Source: Phytophthora hibernalis (taxonomy: Eukaryota; Oomycota; Peronosporomycetes; Peronosporales; Peronosporaceae). From it: a DNA stretch of 64,000 nucleotides. The notes beneath the pieces were generated by a model that saw only the letters and a program-made list of their open reading frames with translations, ran no database searches and was not told the DNA's origin. The translations under genes were made by a program, and so were the position numbers. Below are positions 1-11,442 of this stretch, piece by piece. The stretch is taken from NCBI GenBank assembly GCA_012656075.1, contig JAAKBF010000159.1, forward strand, positions 992,001 through 1,056,000. The letters run 5' to 3'. Numbering within the stretch: the first letter of the stretch is position 1; each line of letters starts with the position of its first letter.

Positions 1-639
1 GCTCTAATGCGGTGGTCGACTCAAAAATGATGGACTCGAAGAAAAACTCTCCCCGCACGTCGTTACAAGTATAGAAGTTCATCCTGAGGTCATGCTCTCG
101 TTAGGAATAGACACTGGGATCACGCCTCACCTAACCCAAACCACCTCAAGGATCATGAGCCATTAGGAACGGCCCTAAATATCACAAAACTGATTTTGGT
201 TTTTACCGATAGTGGTTGGAACTGGTCAGACGCAGTTGGAATTTTGACGGTATGGACTGCATTTTTAAGGATTTGAAAATGCCTGTAAAAGGTTAATAAA
301 GATAATAGGCAAGAATGCCTTAATATTACCAATCCTAAAACCGATACCAAGACTACCTGAGGACATAGTAGCCATTCTGACCGAAGATTAAAATCTTTAT
401 CTGTATGGCTCATTTTCACCAATAAAAAAGAGCGTTTGAGCAAACTTGCATTTATGTCCAATAGAAATAGGTCGTAACTTAATTTTGTCCAATAGAAAGG
501 ATTCTAAAACCGCACATCACCAATCTGACCATTCCACAAAAATACAGTTGGAATCGTTACGTGATATTGAGTATGACTTACAAAATTCAAGTTGATTACA
601 AATAGAATACAGAGTCGTAGGTTTCCAACTTGCTCAGCC
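1..639. other. No gene seen
   Basis: AT-rich sequence without a supportable coding region. A short minus-strand open frame at 153-461 has no recognisable motif and low-complexity composition. I see no inverted repeats or RNA genes. It probably belongs to the decayed repeat block that continues to about 5.5 kb. Confidence 0.5.
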
Positions 640-2398
640 CCACTCCGGGTTCAAGACGTTTGTAGTCATGTCGGTCGCTTCACTAGTATCATCCAATATC
701 CAACGAGGCAGGGCTACGGCCACCAAGTCCTTCGAGGATTTCCTCGGGAAGAAGGAGGTGACGCTCGCGGAATCCCACGACCGCATCACTAAGGACAACA
801 CAGGTAAAAACGTGTTTGTTATTTTAGACAAATATGGGTGGCTTTTAGTGGAAAAAAGTAGTAAGGCAAGGCGTAGCACTGTCAAAGAATGCTGTTCTAT
901 CTTACTTCAGTAATATTAAGAACTAGCTGGCGGATCTATATCCGCAGCAAAGACAATGCGTTGCTAAGAAGTTTCAAAAAGCTAGCTACGCTAGATAGAT
1001 TCTGTGAAAAGAGACCGGAGCAGAGCGTCACGAAACAAGCACCTCCGTGCACCAAGAAGGATCTAAAGGCGATTATCTCGGCTCTCTATGTCCCCGCTTC
1101 AGCTATTTCTGACTACCTGGATACGGAGCTAGTGGCCATGATGTGATACCTGTACGGTCGTGGATTCGATGCTGAGCAATTGGAGAAGGCACGGTTGTGC
1201 GCGTATTCTGGTGAGAATACTTCAAGGTGACAACAAAATCTTTGAAATTCTATTAAACTAACTATTACTTATGGTCATCCTTGGTGGTATGATATTCCTT
1301 CGTTTTAAGCGTGTGAAGACGGCATCACTGCAAGGAATTTCTCTTTTCAAATCCTAACGACCCATTTACATGCCCGCTGCACGCGCTCGTCGTCGCTCTC
1401 GCCCTCCGGCCAGCACCAGGAGCGCGCATCTTTTCCCAATTTGCTGCTGCTATATTCCTGTCTACGACCGAGGCTCAATGTGAGGACGAAGACCTCGACT
1501 TGATTGCTCTGCTCGACCACGAGCTGGATGACGCGCTCACCACCTCACCACCTCAGCGCCACAACCACAACCAAAACGTACAGCGCTTGGCGCACAAGCT
1601 TACATCAATAGGTTGTTAGTCACTGTTTTTCACTGCCGGCGGCCCAGGATAGCGGACTCGTCAATGGGCTGACATCGCACTCGGTCAGGCGTGGCGGAGC
1701 CATGCACGCGAACGCTGACAGCCGAATTCGTCCGCACTGAGTTGTTGAACGTGGGGCCGGAACATGTCCTACATGTTGAACACAACACACAAGGACCAAC
1801 CAGTAGAACGTCAGTTAAGCGGGTGGAGTCCGCAGGCAGGCGCTCGGCTCCTGACCTGTCGACATTGGATGATGTCGTCAAATACCGCGTCGATATGCTG
1901 CAAGAAGTCCTCTTCTCGGTGTTTGCGGAGTTTCCTGAGCTGGCTTGGAACGTTGACACCCACGTACTGGAAGTGTTGATGACGACGCTGGTCTAGCAGC
2001 TCCCTGAAATGCAGTGCCACCGTCCAAGCAGCCCTTACGTCGTATGCGTCCAGGAAGCACTGGACACGCTTGCAATACGCGGCTCCGAGCTGTTGGCGTG
2101 GTCTTTTACGCTTCGCATTGCCTTAAAGCCACCCGCAGGAGCAAAAACTGACACAGCAGCTGCACTTTCGGGCAGTGTGGTCGCTCTCCTGCAGAAGCAG
2201 TCGCAGCAGCTTGAACAGCTGTTGCTCCGCCAAACACTCGTTGAGGAAAGACTTGCAGCATTGAAGTTGAAGGCGGGGTCTATTGACACACATACGCAAC
2301 AAACTACACCACAACCTCGTGATGAACCCGCGCAATGCCAGCCAAAGCGCGCACGAAAATGTGCCTCCAAAGCGCTGGTCACGGTGTGGTTCGAGTGA
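640..2398 (+). pseudogene. Degenerate Crypton-type tyrosine recombinase
   Basis: Remnant of a DNA transposon recombinase. The N-terminal helical (SAM-like) region is readable from about 668 to 1170, switching frames: SFEDFLGKKEVTL, then NIKN-stop-LADLYPQQRQ, then APPCTKKDLKAIISALY and MM-stop-YLYGRGFD. Both stops stand where the pattern suggests tryptophan (TGG to TAG near 934 and TGG to TGA near 1144). The catalytic part follows at about 1645-1830: LTSHSVRRGGAMHANAD carries the H-x-x-R box, and YMLNTTHKDQPVERQLSGW (frame from 1764) should hold the nucleophile tyrosine. The C-terminal helical part (1691-2398 frame) has an in-frame TAG at 1994-1996 and ends in a coiled-coil-like stretch LLQKQSQQLEQLLLRQ. 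What is seen is the two catalytic boxes and the order of parts; the Crypton assignment is from family knowledge. Non-functional: several frameshifts and at least three internal stops. Confidence 0.7.
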
Positions 2399-5300
2399 TT
2401 TACTGCTGTACCACGCATGTACAAATCAGAGTTAGTAAGGCAACCCTGCACGAGTGGTAGCATATATCATGATGTGCTTACCTTTAGGCTTCAAGTTGGA
2501 TCCGTCGTCATCGACGTTCAAGGCAGAAGTCCACAAACTTGGCGTCGAGCCGAAGAGCAGAAACTGAGATTCTTAGCAGCTTAGGGATCTCGAGCCGTTG
2601 CTGTTGGTTCCGTCGTCAAAGATATGTGCACGCTGCAGATCGGGATGCCCTTCTCGGTCAGTATCGGGCGTGCTTCCTTGATGCCGACATTACCGATTCA
2701 ACACCACAGGCGGCGCTACCCACATTTCTTCGCTTCACCTGAGAGATGCCGTTCATAACGCACGATACATAGTAATAGACAATGCATACAAGTTAAATGC
2801 CAGTAAAGTCAGTATTACTTGACAAACAATACGGGTAGACAGGCCAAAACACAGCGTGCACATGTGCTCCACACCGTACACACAATAACCGTATACACAT
2901 GCATAGGCACGTAGACCACGACGGGACCCCTCAGCACGAAGTCCTGGTGCTCAACCAACGAGCTCCGTGGGCAAACATCACACAACCAACGACGACCAGG
3001 AAGCAGTTGCGCGGCAGCAGATGCGCGACAGCAGGGTCCGCGGTGGCGATGGGTCATCAGACCCGCAACTCCCGCAGGTCCTTGGAGCGACACCAGGCAG
3101 CACGGTCATTGGAGGCTTCACGTCAGCACCACATCACGACTCGCGGGGCATCATCACAGCACGGCCTGCAGCGGCGTCGCGCAAGCTGGTCAGGTGTCGG
3201 GTCTGGCGGGTCTGGTGGGGAGTCGTGGCGTCGGGACAGCGCAGTCTGCACTGGAGACGGTCGGGCGGTCTGTCGGTGAGACAGACTGTTGGGATGTGTG
3301 GATGGTGCAAAATGGACAGACTGAAAGTAAGGTTAAAAACTCATACCGCTTTTGTACCGGCTCAGGTTGGAAGGAGTCTGACCTAGTCAGAATCTTTCCC
3401 TCGATACGTCTAACTGGTCGTCGTCGACTGCGTGGGTGGCTCTCCAGCAGGCGACCTTTGATGGGGACCACTACTGTAACGCTACGAAATGCCAACGATG
3501 ACGTTCAAGGCCTCAGTGACCGTAGTTACAAATAATGATCTTCGATCAGTCTGTGAGGACGCCGAATGTGCGATTCAACCTAAGCAGCCACCCAGGTCTT
3601 GTCATAGTACAGGATTACTTATGTTATACCATACACAAAACGTAGTCACATAGACAATTTTTATGGTCATTTATTCAGTACTTTCTGCTCAAAAATCTAA
3701 TTTCAATACAAAGGTACATACAGTATTCAAGGTGTGGGTACAAAAGGTAACCATATATGACTCCGCACAGCACGATTGAGTTTGTTGGTGCGCGCACGGT
3801 TGATGTTATTCAATGCACGTATATTAATATGCGATTAATGCTCGTCATTTTAATAAGTGATTAATTTGTTCAATTGACTAGCCTTTCCGTTACGTCGTTT
3901 TGTATGATAGCCACGACGCCGGGCTTCTTTCGCGCCTCTGTGTTCTTGTGAGCATCAGCTACATGTACTGATCGCAAGCTGCGGCCAATGATCGTGTTTG
4001 CCGGGACGCCAGATGCGATTGTTCACGAGGAAATGAAGGAGGACAAGCGTTTCGGCTGGGATAAAGGCTACTATATGGTGCAGGCCAAGGCGTCACGGCT
4101 TTGTATAGTACTATTGTGGGTTCTACTCAAAACTGGACAGGGCGGTTGGTTCAATAAACCGCCAGCCAATCGACCTCCCTCTGTAATTTCATAAAATATG
4201 CATAATCAAACTGGTTTCCGTGAGTCAGATCTCAATGGACAAAAAGCGCAGACAGAATGGACCAAGCCCAGGAAGGCGTGCCTCACCAGCAGCTGGGCGT
4301 GGTCAAGCGCGGCGCCAAGGAACACCTCCTCAATCATTGTCCGCTGGTGATGGCCACGTGCGACCGTACATCCGGGTGTCACCGTATCCACATCGCGTAC
4401 GAGCGCCCCCAACGCTCGCTGGTCGACCAACTCGTGCATCTTCAGAAGCATCTCCGGCTGCATCACCAGCGGCGTCAATTCAAGCTCGCGTCCTACTCGT
4501 GCATCTCCAGCTGCGCCACCAGCTGTATCAACATCCGCTGGTCGGGCTACTCATATAAACCCAGCTCCACCACCAGCGGCGTCAACGCCCGCTGATCCAC
4601 CGTCTCGTGCGTCTCCAGCATCCCTAGCAGCACCATCAACTGAGGAGCAACATCGGTTGCAGCGGATTGTTCGACCGATTGTGAAGAGCACGGTTGGGCA
4701 GCGCGATACGTCGGGTGAGGCGTATTACTTCGAAGTAAAAGCATCCGCGCCGAAATGTGGAGAACTACGTCACCGTACGCAGCTACTAGTACGTAGAACA
4801 TGTATAATACTATGGATGTGTTGCCCATTGGGGTACAGTACTGTAGTATTATTCTGAAAGACGGTGGACTCGTTTAAAAGCATCCTGTGCTTCGTCCAAG
4901 TATGCAAGGGGCTGCTTCGCGTACAATTCGCAGAGCCATTGCCTATGGAAGACTGTATTTGCAGGCTGGGGTATTGTCAGCGCGCTGATAGGCTCCAATA
5001 CGCTTGTAAACTGTTATCCAGTTACTATTAATAACCGTTCTAGGCGATTTATTTTAAACTCTTGCAAGTTCCTTCCGCGTGTATCCTAGACAGTAGAAAC
5101 CATACAAACAGTGAAAAACTGTGTTTAGGTGGGCGTGCTGCTTAGTGGTAGACTCCTCCATGGTTCCAGTTAGATGGCTGATACATAGATGTTATACATG
5201 TAATGATTAGCTTGTCGAACGCAGGTTTCTGCGCAAGTTCTTACCGCTAGCTCAGCGAAGGCAACGACGATCTCCGCTTGAGTTGCGTGACGGAAACCGT

Positions 5301-5583
5301 GTATTAAGTTTTTGGCCAATCAGATTGGCCGGTCGATTTCCTGGCGACTTGGTCAAATATAGCTGGGATTCACAATGTGACATTCGCCGATTTACTATAT
5401 CGGCGCAACATAAAGTACTATTTAAATAGTCATTCAGTATCATCTCTTAAATAGTCGATATGATATGAGCAAACTTAAGTATCATAATATTTACGCTTTT
5501 TGAAATGCAACATTTAAAATGAGTCCGACGCCCCCACCGATGCTTCGGCCTCTGCCCAAGTCTTCTTCGCCCACAGCGCCGCC
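2399..5583. other. Decayed repeat sequence, no gene supported
   Basis: About 3.2 kb without a convincing gene. Open frames on both strands overlap each other (for example 2899-3386, 3190-3535, 4220-4595) and share no motif I recognise. Around 4430-4860 the plus strand reads as an Ala/Pro/Ser-rich stretch with degenerate repeats of a CCACCAGCGGCGTCAA-like unit, followed by EEQHRLQRIVRPIVKSTVG, which may be a fragment of a retroelement or recombinase protein. The last 500 bases are AT-rich and contain a 14-bp palindrome ACTATTTAAATAGT about 150 bp before the WD40 gene. Confidence 0.4.
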
Positions 5584-6740
5584 ATGCGTCCGCATCTCCA
5601 GTTCAGCGCCTGCAAGGAATTCTCCACCGTGTCCGCGTCCTGCAGCAACAATTTCACTAAGGGCGTCAAGGTCTCACCCGACGGTCTCTGCCTGCTGAGC
5701 AACAGTGACGACCACATCCTCCGCCTCTTCGAGATGAACAACGACGCATCTGGCAGCAATACGAGCATCTTACAGGCCAAAGAAGGCGGTACTGTCTATG
5801 ACTACCAGTGGTACCCGTTCATGACGTCCGCAGACCCCAACTCCTGCATCTTCGTGAGCACCAGTCGAGACCAGCCGGTGCATCTGTGGGACGCCTACAC
5901 GGGCGAACTCCGAGCTTCCTACAGAGCTTTTGACCATCTGGACGAGCTCGCAAGCGCTCAGAGTCTGGCCTTCAATTCCACGGGCACCAAGCTCTTTGCT
6001 GGGTTCGACCGGATGATCCGGTTCTTCGACCTCTCGCAGCCCAGCAGAGATTTCAGGGCGAGGCCGTTGACCAAGACCCGACGATCTCGTAAAGGACAAC
6101 GAGGACTCATTAGTACACTGCACTTCAATCCGGACCATTCCAAGATTTATGCGGCGGGGTCGTATGGGGGACTACGTGTGTGTACACGGAGGATGAAGGA
6201 GAAGAGCTGCTGGCACTACGGGATCATGACGGTCGAGGCATTTCGCAAGTCAAGTTTTCGCCGTGTGGGAGATTTCTGTTTACTGCTGCACGTTGTGATG
6301 CTCGTATCCACTGCAGGGATATTCGCGCGACGAATGAGATTCTGCACACTTTCAATCGTGTTGCTGACTCGAACCAGCGCGTGGAGTTTGATTTGCATTG
6401 TGGAGGAAGATATCTAGCGACAGGCAGTCGTACCGGTCGCGTGCTGTTGTACGACGTACTGACGGGTACGCTGCTGGATGAGAGCATCCAGCTACCTGAT
6501 TGTGTCAATGGCGTGTCGTTCTTCCCTGACCCGGCCAGAGCAATGGTTGCGGTTTCCAGTGGCCAGCGGCACTACGACTTACCGGAAGACATGATGGAAG
6601 AAGAGGAAGGCATTTCCAAGAGGGCAGCAGCCATATCGGAGGCGCAAAATTTGCTGCAGGTGTATGACTTTCAAGAGCCTCAAAACGGCGAGATCAATAA
6701 CAAGCATGACAATACGTCTGGATCTGTTGGAACGCCATAG
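5584..6740 (+). CDS. WRAP53: WRAP53/TCAB1-like WD40 protein (one frameshift)
   Basis: WD40-repeat protein similar to telomerase Cajal body protein 1, which binds CAB-box small Cajal-body RNAs and telomerase RNA and carries them to Cajal bodies. Diagnostic segments: NFTKGVKVSPDGLCLLSNSD, GGTVYDYQWYPFMTSADP, VHLWDAYTGELRASYRAFDH, LDELASAQSLAFNSTGTKLF, then KFSPCGRFLFTAARCDARI, VEFDLHCGGRYLATGSRTG and VSSGQRHYDLPED. The start at 5584 is in a GCCGCCATG context; the frame is open slightly upstream but has no earlier ATG. About 385 residues, shorter than the human protein because the low-complexity N-terminus is missing. The frame changes by minus one at the G5 run 6166-6170. One more G gives SYGGTTCVYTEDE, which aligns without gaps to the family's blade, so an assembly deletion is the simplest reading. 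Introns not needed. Confidence 0.85.
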
Positions 6741-7023
6741 TCTTAGGTAGGCAATCATGCTTGCACAAGCAAGATAATTAATGCGAAGTAGGTTATAGAT
6801 CTGAACTGGTAATTCGGTATCCTGTTCGTTCACACACAGACACGCCGGAGCAAGGCGACCCAAGCCAGGTAGCTTTTGAAAGCAATGCATAGCATCCATT
6901 GATCATAGGCGAGCGTGGACTCATGTGCAGGGTTAACGCTAGCAGGAGCTCCGAAAACTTGCTCGTAGCTTGCTTGCACAATTTTCAGGTATTGAACGCA
7001 TCCAATGTAGCTATATTCGCCAC

Positions 7024-7806
7024 TTAGCGTGTCCGCCCCATACCTCCGTAGCTCTTGTCCTTTTCCTTCTCGCGTCCATCGTCTTGCCTCCTATCTTCGT
7101 CCCTTGTTGACCTAGGCGCGGATGGTTCCAACCTGCCTCGCCATCCAGTCGCACTCGGCTGTGCGTCCTCCTCCTTCTGTTCAGCTTGTCTCTGCTCCTG
7201 TCTCCTCTTCTGAACCTGCGCAAAGATCTTGAGTTGCTTCTTCTCCATCTTCTTTAGCTTCTTGGCCTCCTTCTTGCTCTTCTTCTCCTTCCGCTTGCGC
7301 GACTTCTTGTCTTTGCGCGTCTCCTCTGGCGCTGCGAACACGTCCACACCCGTGTGCAGGTCGAAGGCAGATGCCAGCTCTTTGCCCTCGTAGGCGTGAC
7401 CTGGCAGTCCTCGCGGCCGTCTGTCTTCGTCCTCCGAGTCGCTGTCCTCCTGCAGCTCCTTGGGCAGTTTGTACTTGAGCACGTGGTCCACACGCAGCAC
7501 ACGGTCCAGCAGCTTGGATCCGTTTAAATTGTCCACAGCCAGTACGGTACTGCGCTGGTCCTGGAACTTGAGGAACGCGAAGCCCTTGGACTTGCCCGTC
7601 TTGCCGTCGCGCACCAGGTGCACGTCCTCCAGCTCGCCGAACTGGCTCAGCACGCACAGCACGTCGCCCTCGGACAGCTCGAAGGGCAGCCCGCCCACGA
7701 ACACCCAGGCCGACTCGCTGTACTTGTGGTGCCACGAGCCCGAGAGCGGCACGTTCAGCTCCAGCTCGCGCTCGTTCAGACGCTGGATCTCCGCCACCAC
7801 GTTCAT
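7024..7806 (-). CDS. RBMX2: RBMX2/Ist3-like RRM protein (RES complex)
   Basis: Splicing factor of the Ist3/Snu17 (RBMX2) family, part of the RES complex that joins the activated spliceosome and helps pre-mRNA splicing and retention. The frame is intact, 260 residues, start ATG at 7806. The first 35 residues (MNVVAEIQRLNERELEL, then GSWHHKYSESAWVFVGGLP) are the family's hallmark lead into the RRM. RNP2 is VFVGGL and RNP1 is KGFAFLKF, with the RRM ending near VLRVDHVLKYKLPKE at about residue 115. The tail is a highly charged Lys/Arg/Glu low-complexity region (KSRKRKEKKSKKEAKKLKK), usual for the family. It is divergent from the nucleotidase gene with less than 90 bp between the two start codons, so a shared promoter is likely. 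It is the one host gene between 5.6 and 9.7 kb without any frameshift. Confidence 0.88.
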   Translation of the reverse strand: MNVVAEIQRLNERELELNVPLSGSWHHKYSESAWVFVGGLPFELSEGDVLCVLSQFGELEDVHLVRDGKTGKSKGFAFLKFQDQRSTVLAVDNLNGSKLLDRVLRVDHVLKYKLPKELQEDSDSEDEDRRPRGLPGHAYEGKELASAFDLHTGVDVFAAPEETRKDKKSRKRKEKKSKKEAKKLKKMEKKQLKIFAQVQKRRQEQRQAEQKEEDAQPSATGWRGRLEPSAPRSTRDEDRRQDDGREKEKDKSYGGMGRTR

Positions 7807-7892
7807 AATTGTCGAGTGTTTTAGTGACTTTATGGGAACATTTGTGTACGAAGGTTTTGAGGTGATATTCTATTGTTACAATTGTTTTGAAG

Positions 7893-9692
7893 ATGGAGGT
7901 GAAGAAGAAGGGGGCGAAGACGGAGCTGCTAGACGACGATGTGAAGGCTTCTGCGTTGAATACGACCCCACCAGTGCCTTGTTCAGACAATAACCTGTTT
8001 CCTCGCGAGTACAGCGTCTGTATCGACTCCTAATGCACACAACACAACTACGAAGGTGGTGTTCCTCACTCTGAACGACGTATACGAGCTGTTTCCAGAC
8101 GCTGATGGCGTCGGAGGACTCGCAGAGCTCTCTACGATGCTCAATATCACCAAACAGAGGATTCCACGTGATACCCATGTGATTGTCACGCTGAACGGAG
8201 ACTTTCTGTGGCGCTCGGAGCTGGATCGCAAAGACAAAGGGTGCGTTGCTAGCTCCAAGTGCTGCATTGTGCTCAAAAGTCTAATGTTTGTTGTATTTGT
8301 GGTGATAGAGCTATGATGGTAGAGGTGTTGAACTACTTGGGCATTGAATATGTGGTGCTGGGCAACCATGAGTTCGACTTTGGGGCAGAGCATATGCACG
8401 ACCTGCTCGAGGACGCCAAGTTTACATGTTTCGGGTCCAATGTGCGGTCTTCTAGCAGTGGAGAGCTGTATCCTGGCCTGGTGGATACGTGCATAGTCCC
8501 TCTCAGCAACGGACTGCAGCTTGGATTGTTTGGGGCCGTGACGACTGCCACTGGAAGGACCCATTTGCTGACCCAGTGTTGTCTTTGACGACGAGCGACC
8601 TCATGCGCGTCGCTGTATTGAGGAACTCAAGGTACAAGGAGCAGACGCTGTCGTGGCACTCACGCATTTCAAGGTGGCTGATGATGTGCGTCTTGCCATG
8701 CAAGCTCCTGGCATCAACCTCATTTTGGGAGGCCACGACCACTTCCCGGTGACATGCGCAGCTGGCAGTGAGACGCTCATCCACAAGTCCGGCATGAATG
8801 CACTATGGCTGGGAGCTGTCGAGATGACTTTGACCTCACCGACGATGGCTCCTCAAACAGTGAGAGATCACGCAGTTAAGGTCCAAGTGGGCTTTCAATG
8901 GCATATGCTATTGAACCGCGGATATGCTGAAGATCCAGGGTGCCTGGCAATCCTGAACAAATACATTCACAACGTAGAACAGGAAGAAATGACACAAGGA
9001 AAACTCGAGCCGTTGGGGTGGCTCTCGCAGCCTTGGATGGGCGACGTGTCACGTGCCGCACACAAGAAAGCAACATGGGAAATCTTGTGGCAGACGCACT
9101 ACGTTGTGGGCTGGGAGCGAACGTCGGACTTATTAACGCGGGGTACATTAAAGGTGACCAACTGAATGCTCCTGGTCTTGTTATCACGCGCAAGTGGCTT
9201 GAGAAGTATTTACCGCTGACAAAGCCTGCCGTGGTCGTAGAGTTATCCATGCGCGAACTGAAGGACGCGCTTACATACTGGCTGCGCCGATACCCTGCTA
9301 TGAGCTCGTCGCAGCCGCACTTCTCCGGTCTTCGTGTCGTCTACGACCTCACAGACACCACCAAGCCCGAGATCTCCTCGATTCAGTTATCAACGGAAGG
9401 GTACGAAGCTAGTGAGAACCCAACATGCTCTATAGGAGAAACCCACCAAGAGCAGGAGGACACAAGCTTGGAACAATCGATAACCGTCGCGATGCCGTTG
9501 CTGAGCAGCATGGACGGATGGCACTTCTTTGGTAAAGCTCGGCAATTACGATCTGGGCCTATGGTGCGTGACCTGGTTGAAGTGTTTGTCACGCAGCGGA
9601 ATCGAGTTGACTATTCAGCAAAGGAGGGTCGGTTGCGTGTGATTGAATCGACACCATCACACCTGAATGCCGTGAAACCGTCCGCATTGTGA
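7893..9692 (+). CDS. 5'-nucleotidase-like metallophosphatase (frameshifted)
   Basis: Calcineurin-like phosphoesterase with the C-terminal 5'-nucleotidase domain; such enzymes hydrolyse nucleoside monophosphates or related phosphoesters with two metal ions. Metal-site motifs appear in order: LTLNDVYELFP (with the usual DVYE variant), GDFLWRSEL, VLGNHEFDFG, and GGHDHFP; the C-terminal substrate domain has ESNMGNLVADAL and GLINAGYIKGDQ. One intron is clear at 8241-8308 (68 bp, GTGCGT..GATAG), joining DRKDKG to AMMVEVLNYLG. The start is uncertain: ATG 7893 gives a Lys-rich N-terminus but needs a one-base correction near 8020 to reach STPNAHNTTTKVVFL. Further minus-one shifts lie near 8550, 8577 (PVL to VFDDERPHARR) and 9014 (GKLEP to VGVALAALDG). 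No signal peptide is evident in what can be read. Given the same error pattern in neighbours, I treat it as a probably real gene with assembly indels; a recent pseudogene is the alternative. Confidence 0.75.
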
Positions 9693-9805
9693 TTATCAAA
9701 CGAGTGGCCCGAAGAGAATTGCTTAAACGAATGATGCAGCATGATATCGCTTCGTGGGCGCCGAGGTAGACGTGCAGCAACTCCATTATAAACAAAGCAG
9801 CCTAA

Positions 9806-11417
9806 TTATTCTATGAGTAGTGCGTTATGCAATCTATCTGCTAGCATTTTCGCGAAGCGATGGTCCTTGCCGTGCGTAATTCGAAGAATACGCTGTGCTT
9901 CGGCCAGACACTCCGCTGATTTAGACTTGCTGCTTTCTGGTCCAGTCCCGGTTTGCGCCAGTTGGCCGTACAGATCACCCAGAGTAAACAAGTGAAGTCC
10001 CGTCATCGGGTGGTTGGAGTGATACACGCGTCGATAGAACTCTAGTACGCGCTCTCCGTATCGAATCGCCTCTTCAACACTGCCACGTTCCATCTCAGCA
10101 CTAAAAAGCATCGACAAGGTCTGCAACCGCGCAATGTTGTCGCGGTGGAGGATACCACTTTGCTGTTCGAGCAATTTTTGCAGCGCATCGATGTGCTGCT
10201 GGCCGGTAAGATTAGTTGCACCAGCAGCAAAACGGCCCGTATCGTCCTTAAATTCCTTGAGAGCCCGTTGCACAGCCTCCTGGCGCTCCTGTGCCCACTG
10301 CTCTTGCGGAACGTTATCAATGTCAGCATCCAGGAAGGCGTCCAGGTTTCGCTGTAGAGGCAGTGAGCAACGAGCACATTCGCAGAGGAAATGATACTTT
10401 CGCTGCAGCCGTTGCTGTCTGTCGCGGCGTGGGAGTGCAACATCAACTGCACACGCATAACACGGTGAGCTACGTTACCAGAGCATTAAAACAGATCACG
10501 AGACAGTGTCGTAGGAGACGCACCGTAAGTCTGCGTGATCTCTTGGCCAGCCTTGATACGCGTCATCGCTCGGAACTGCATGTGAAGGGTCTTGGGGACA
10601 AACCTACAGCCACAAAAACGCAGAAAACGTAAGCGTGTGTCGGCTAAAACGCCACACCACACGTACGTGACGGCGCAGTTGGGCTCGCAACTGTGGTTGA
10701 TCATCGCCCCCAGCGGAAAGCAACCCGCGCCGAGCTCCAGCAGCAACTCGTCGCAAATGGAGAAGTTGTTGTTCCGGAACCGACTCAGCATGCGCTGCAA
10801 CTCGTCCATCGAGTACGAATCTGCACCAAACACCAGCACATTAGCTCCATGTTTAATGCAGCGCTCGACCTCGTCCCGTCTCACCGTCCACCAGCTTGAG
10901 CTTCTGCGCCAACGCCGCCAACAGCAGCAGCTCCTGGTCCTCCACGTCCTCCTGGTACCACACGAGCTGTTGGGGCTTCACTCCGTCCGCCTCCTCGCGT
11001 CTCATGACGCGTCCCAGCAGCAGCACGTCCACTACCTGATCGCTGCGCAGTCCGAGCGACGCCAACTGCGCCAGCCTCTTGCACTCGTGGCGATGGTCTG
11101 GCTGCCAATCCGCTTGCTGGCACGCGCGCGAGCCTGTCAATGGCGGAGAATCACTCAGTCAACAGCAACAGGACCAGCTCCCAATGTCACGCACAGTAGA
11201 AGGCGGTGCGACAGCGTCCGCAGCGACTGAGACGCGTCCTCGTGTCGAAACATTTGTGGCAGTGCGAGCCCCAGAGCTCGGGCAGAAGCACAGCAGCCAG
11301 CGCCTGCGCCTGCGCCGCCAGGTCTCCAGCGTCCAAGTCCGTCTGCGCTTCAACGCGTCTGCCGCGGTCCCCTGAGACGTCCTCCGAGGTGTCCACTTCG
11401 CCGCGGACGACGCGCAT
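9806..11417 (-). CDS. SMYD-type SET and MYND domain protein
   Basis: Putative protein lysine methyltransferase of the SMYD family. Five exons rebuild a clean 450-residue frame: 11417-11195, 11133-10885, 10820-10661, 10603-10524, 10446-9806, with introns of 61, 64, 57 and 77 bp, all GT..AG. The split SET domain begins with RGEVDTSEDVSG; the MYND finger is CHKCF..CGRCRTAFYCS..CQQADWQPDHRHEC, completed exactly by the first splice. The SET core has NHSCEPNCAVTY (cofactor-binding NHSC) and GQEITQTYVDV, followed by the post-SET cysteines YHFLCECARC. The rest is a helical TPR-like C-terminus ending HFRFAKMLADRL-like helices. Length and order match SMYD3-like proteins. Exon 3 to 4 is joined by a 57-bp intron that is a multiple of three and open, so gene finders may read through it. 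Methyl target cannot be inferred. It lies tail-to-tail with the nucleotidase gene, 113 bp apart. Confidence 0.85.
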
Positions 11418-11430
11418 CCCGTCTGCAGGG

Positions 11431-11442
11431 TTGTAGAAATGG
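11431..11442 (-). promoter_or_regulatory. Possible oomycete initiator of the SMYD gene
   Basis: On the minus strand CCATTTCTACAA resembles the oomycete initiator plus flanking element (YCATTYYNCAWTTT) with one spacing difference. It lies only about 15-25 bases before the start codon, giving a very short leader. Inference from consensus only. Confidence 0.3.

Noticed and set aside
5125..5180. tRNA-like A box (TGCTTAGTGGTAGACTCC)
   Set aside because: No acceptable B box, acceptor stem or anticodon arm could be paired; at most a SINE or tRNA relic.
7181..7990. 269-residue minus-strand frame over the RBMX2 gene
   Set aside because: Overlaps the intact RRM protein in another frame; Arg/Ala/Gly-rich shadow without motifs.
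10853..10884. Apparent frameshift in the SMYD gene
   Set aside because: Explained by a 64-bp GT..AG intron (10821-10884) that restores the frame exactly.
11134..11194. Apparent frameshift in the MYND finger
   Set aside because: Using the GTGCGT donor one codon earlier gives YCSRACQQADW in frame, so no indel is needed.
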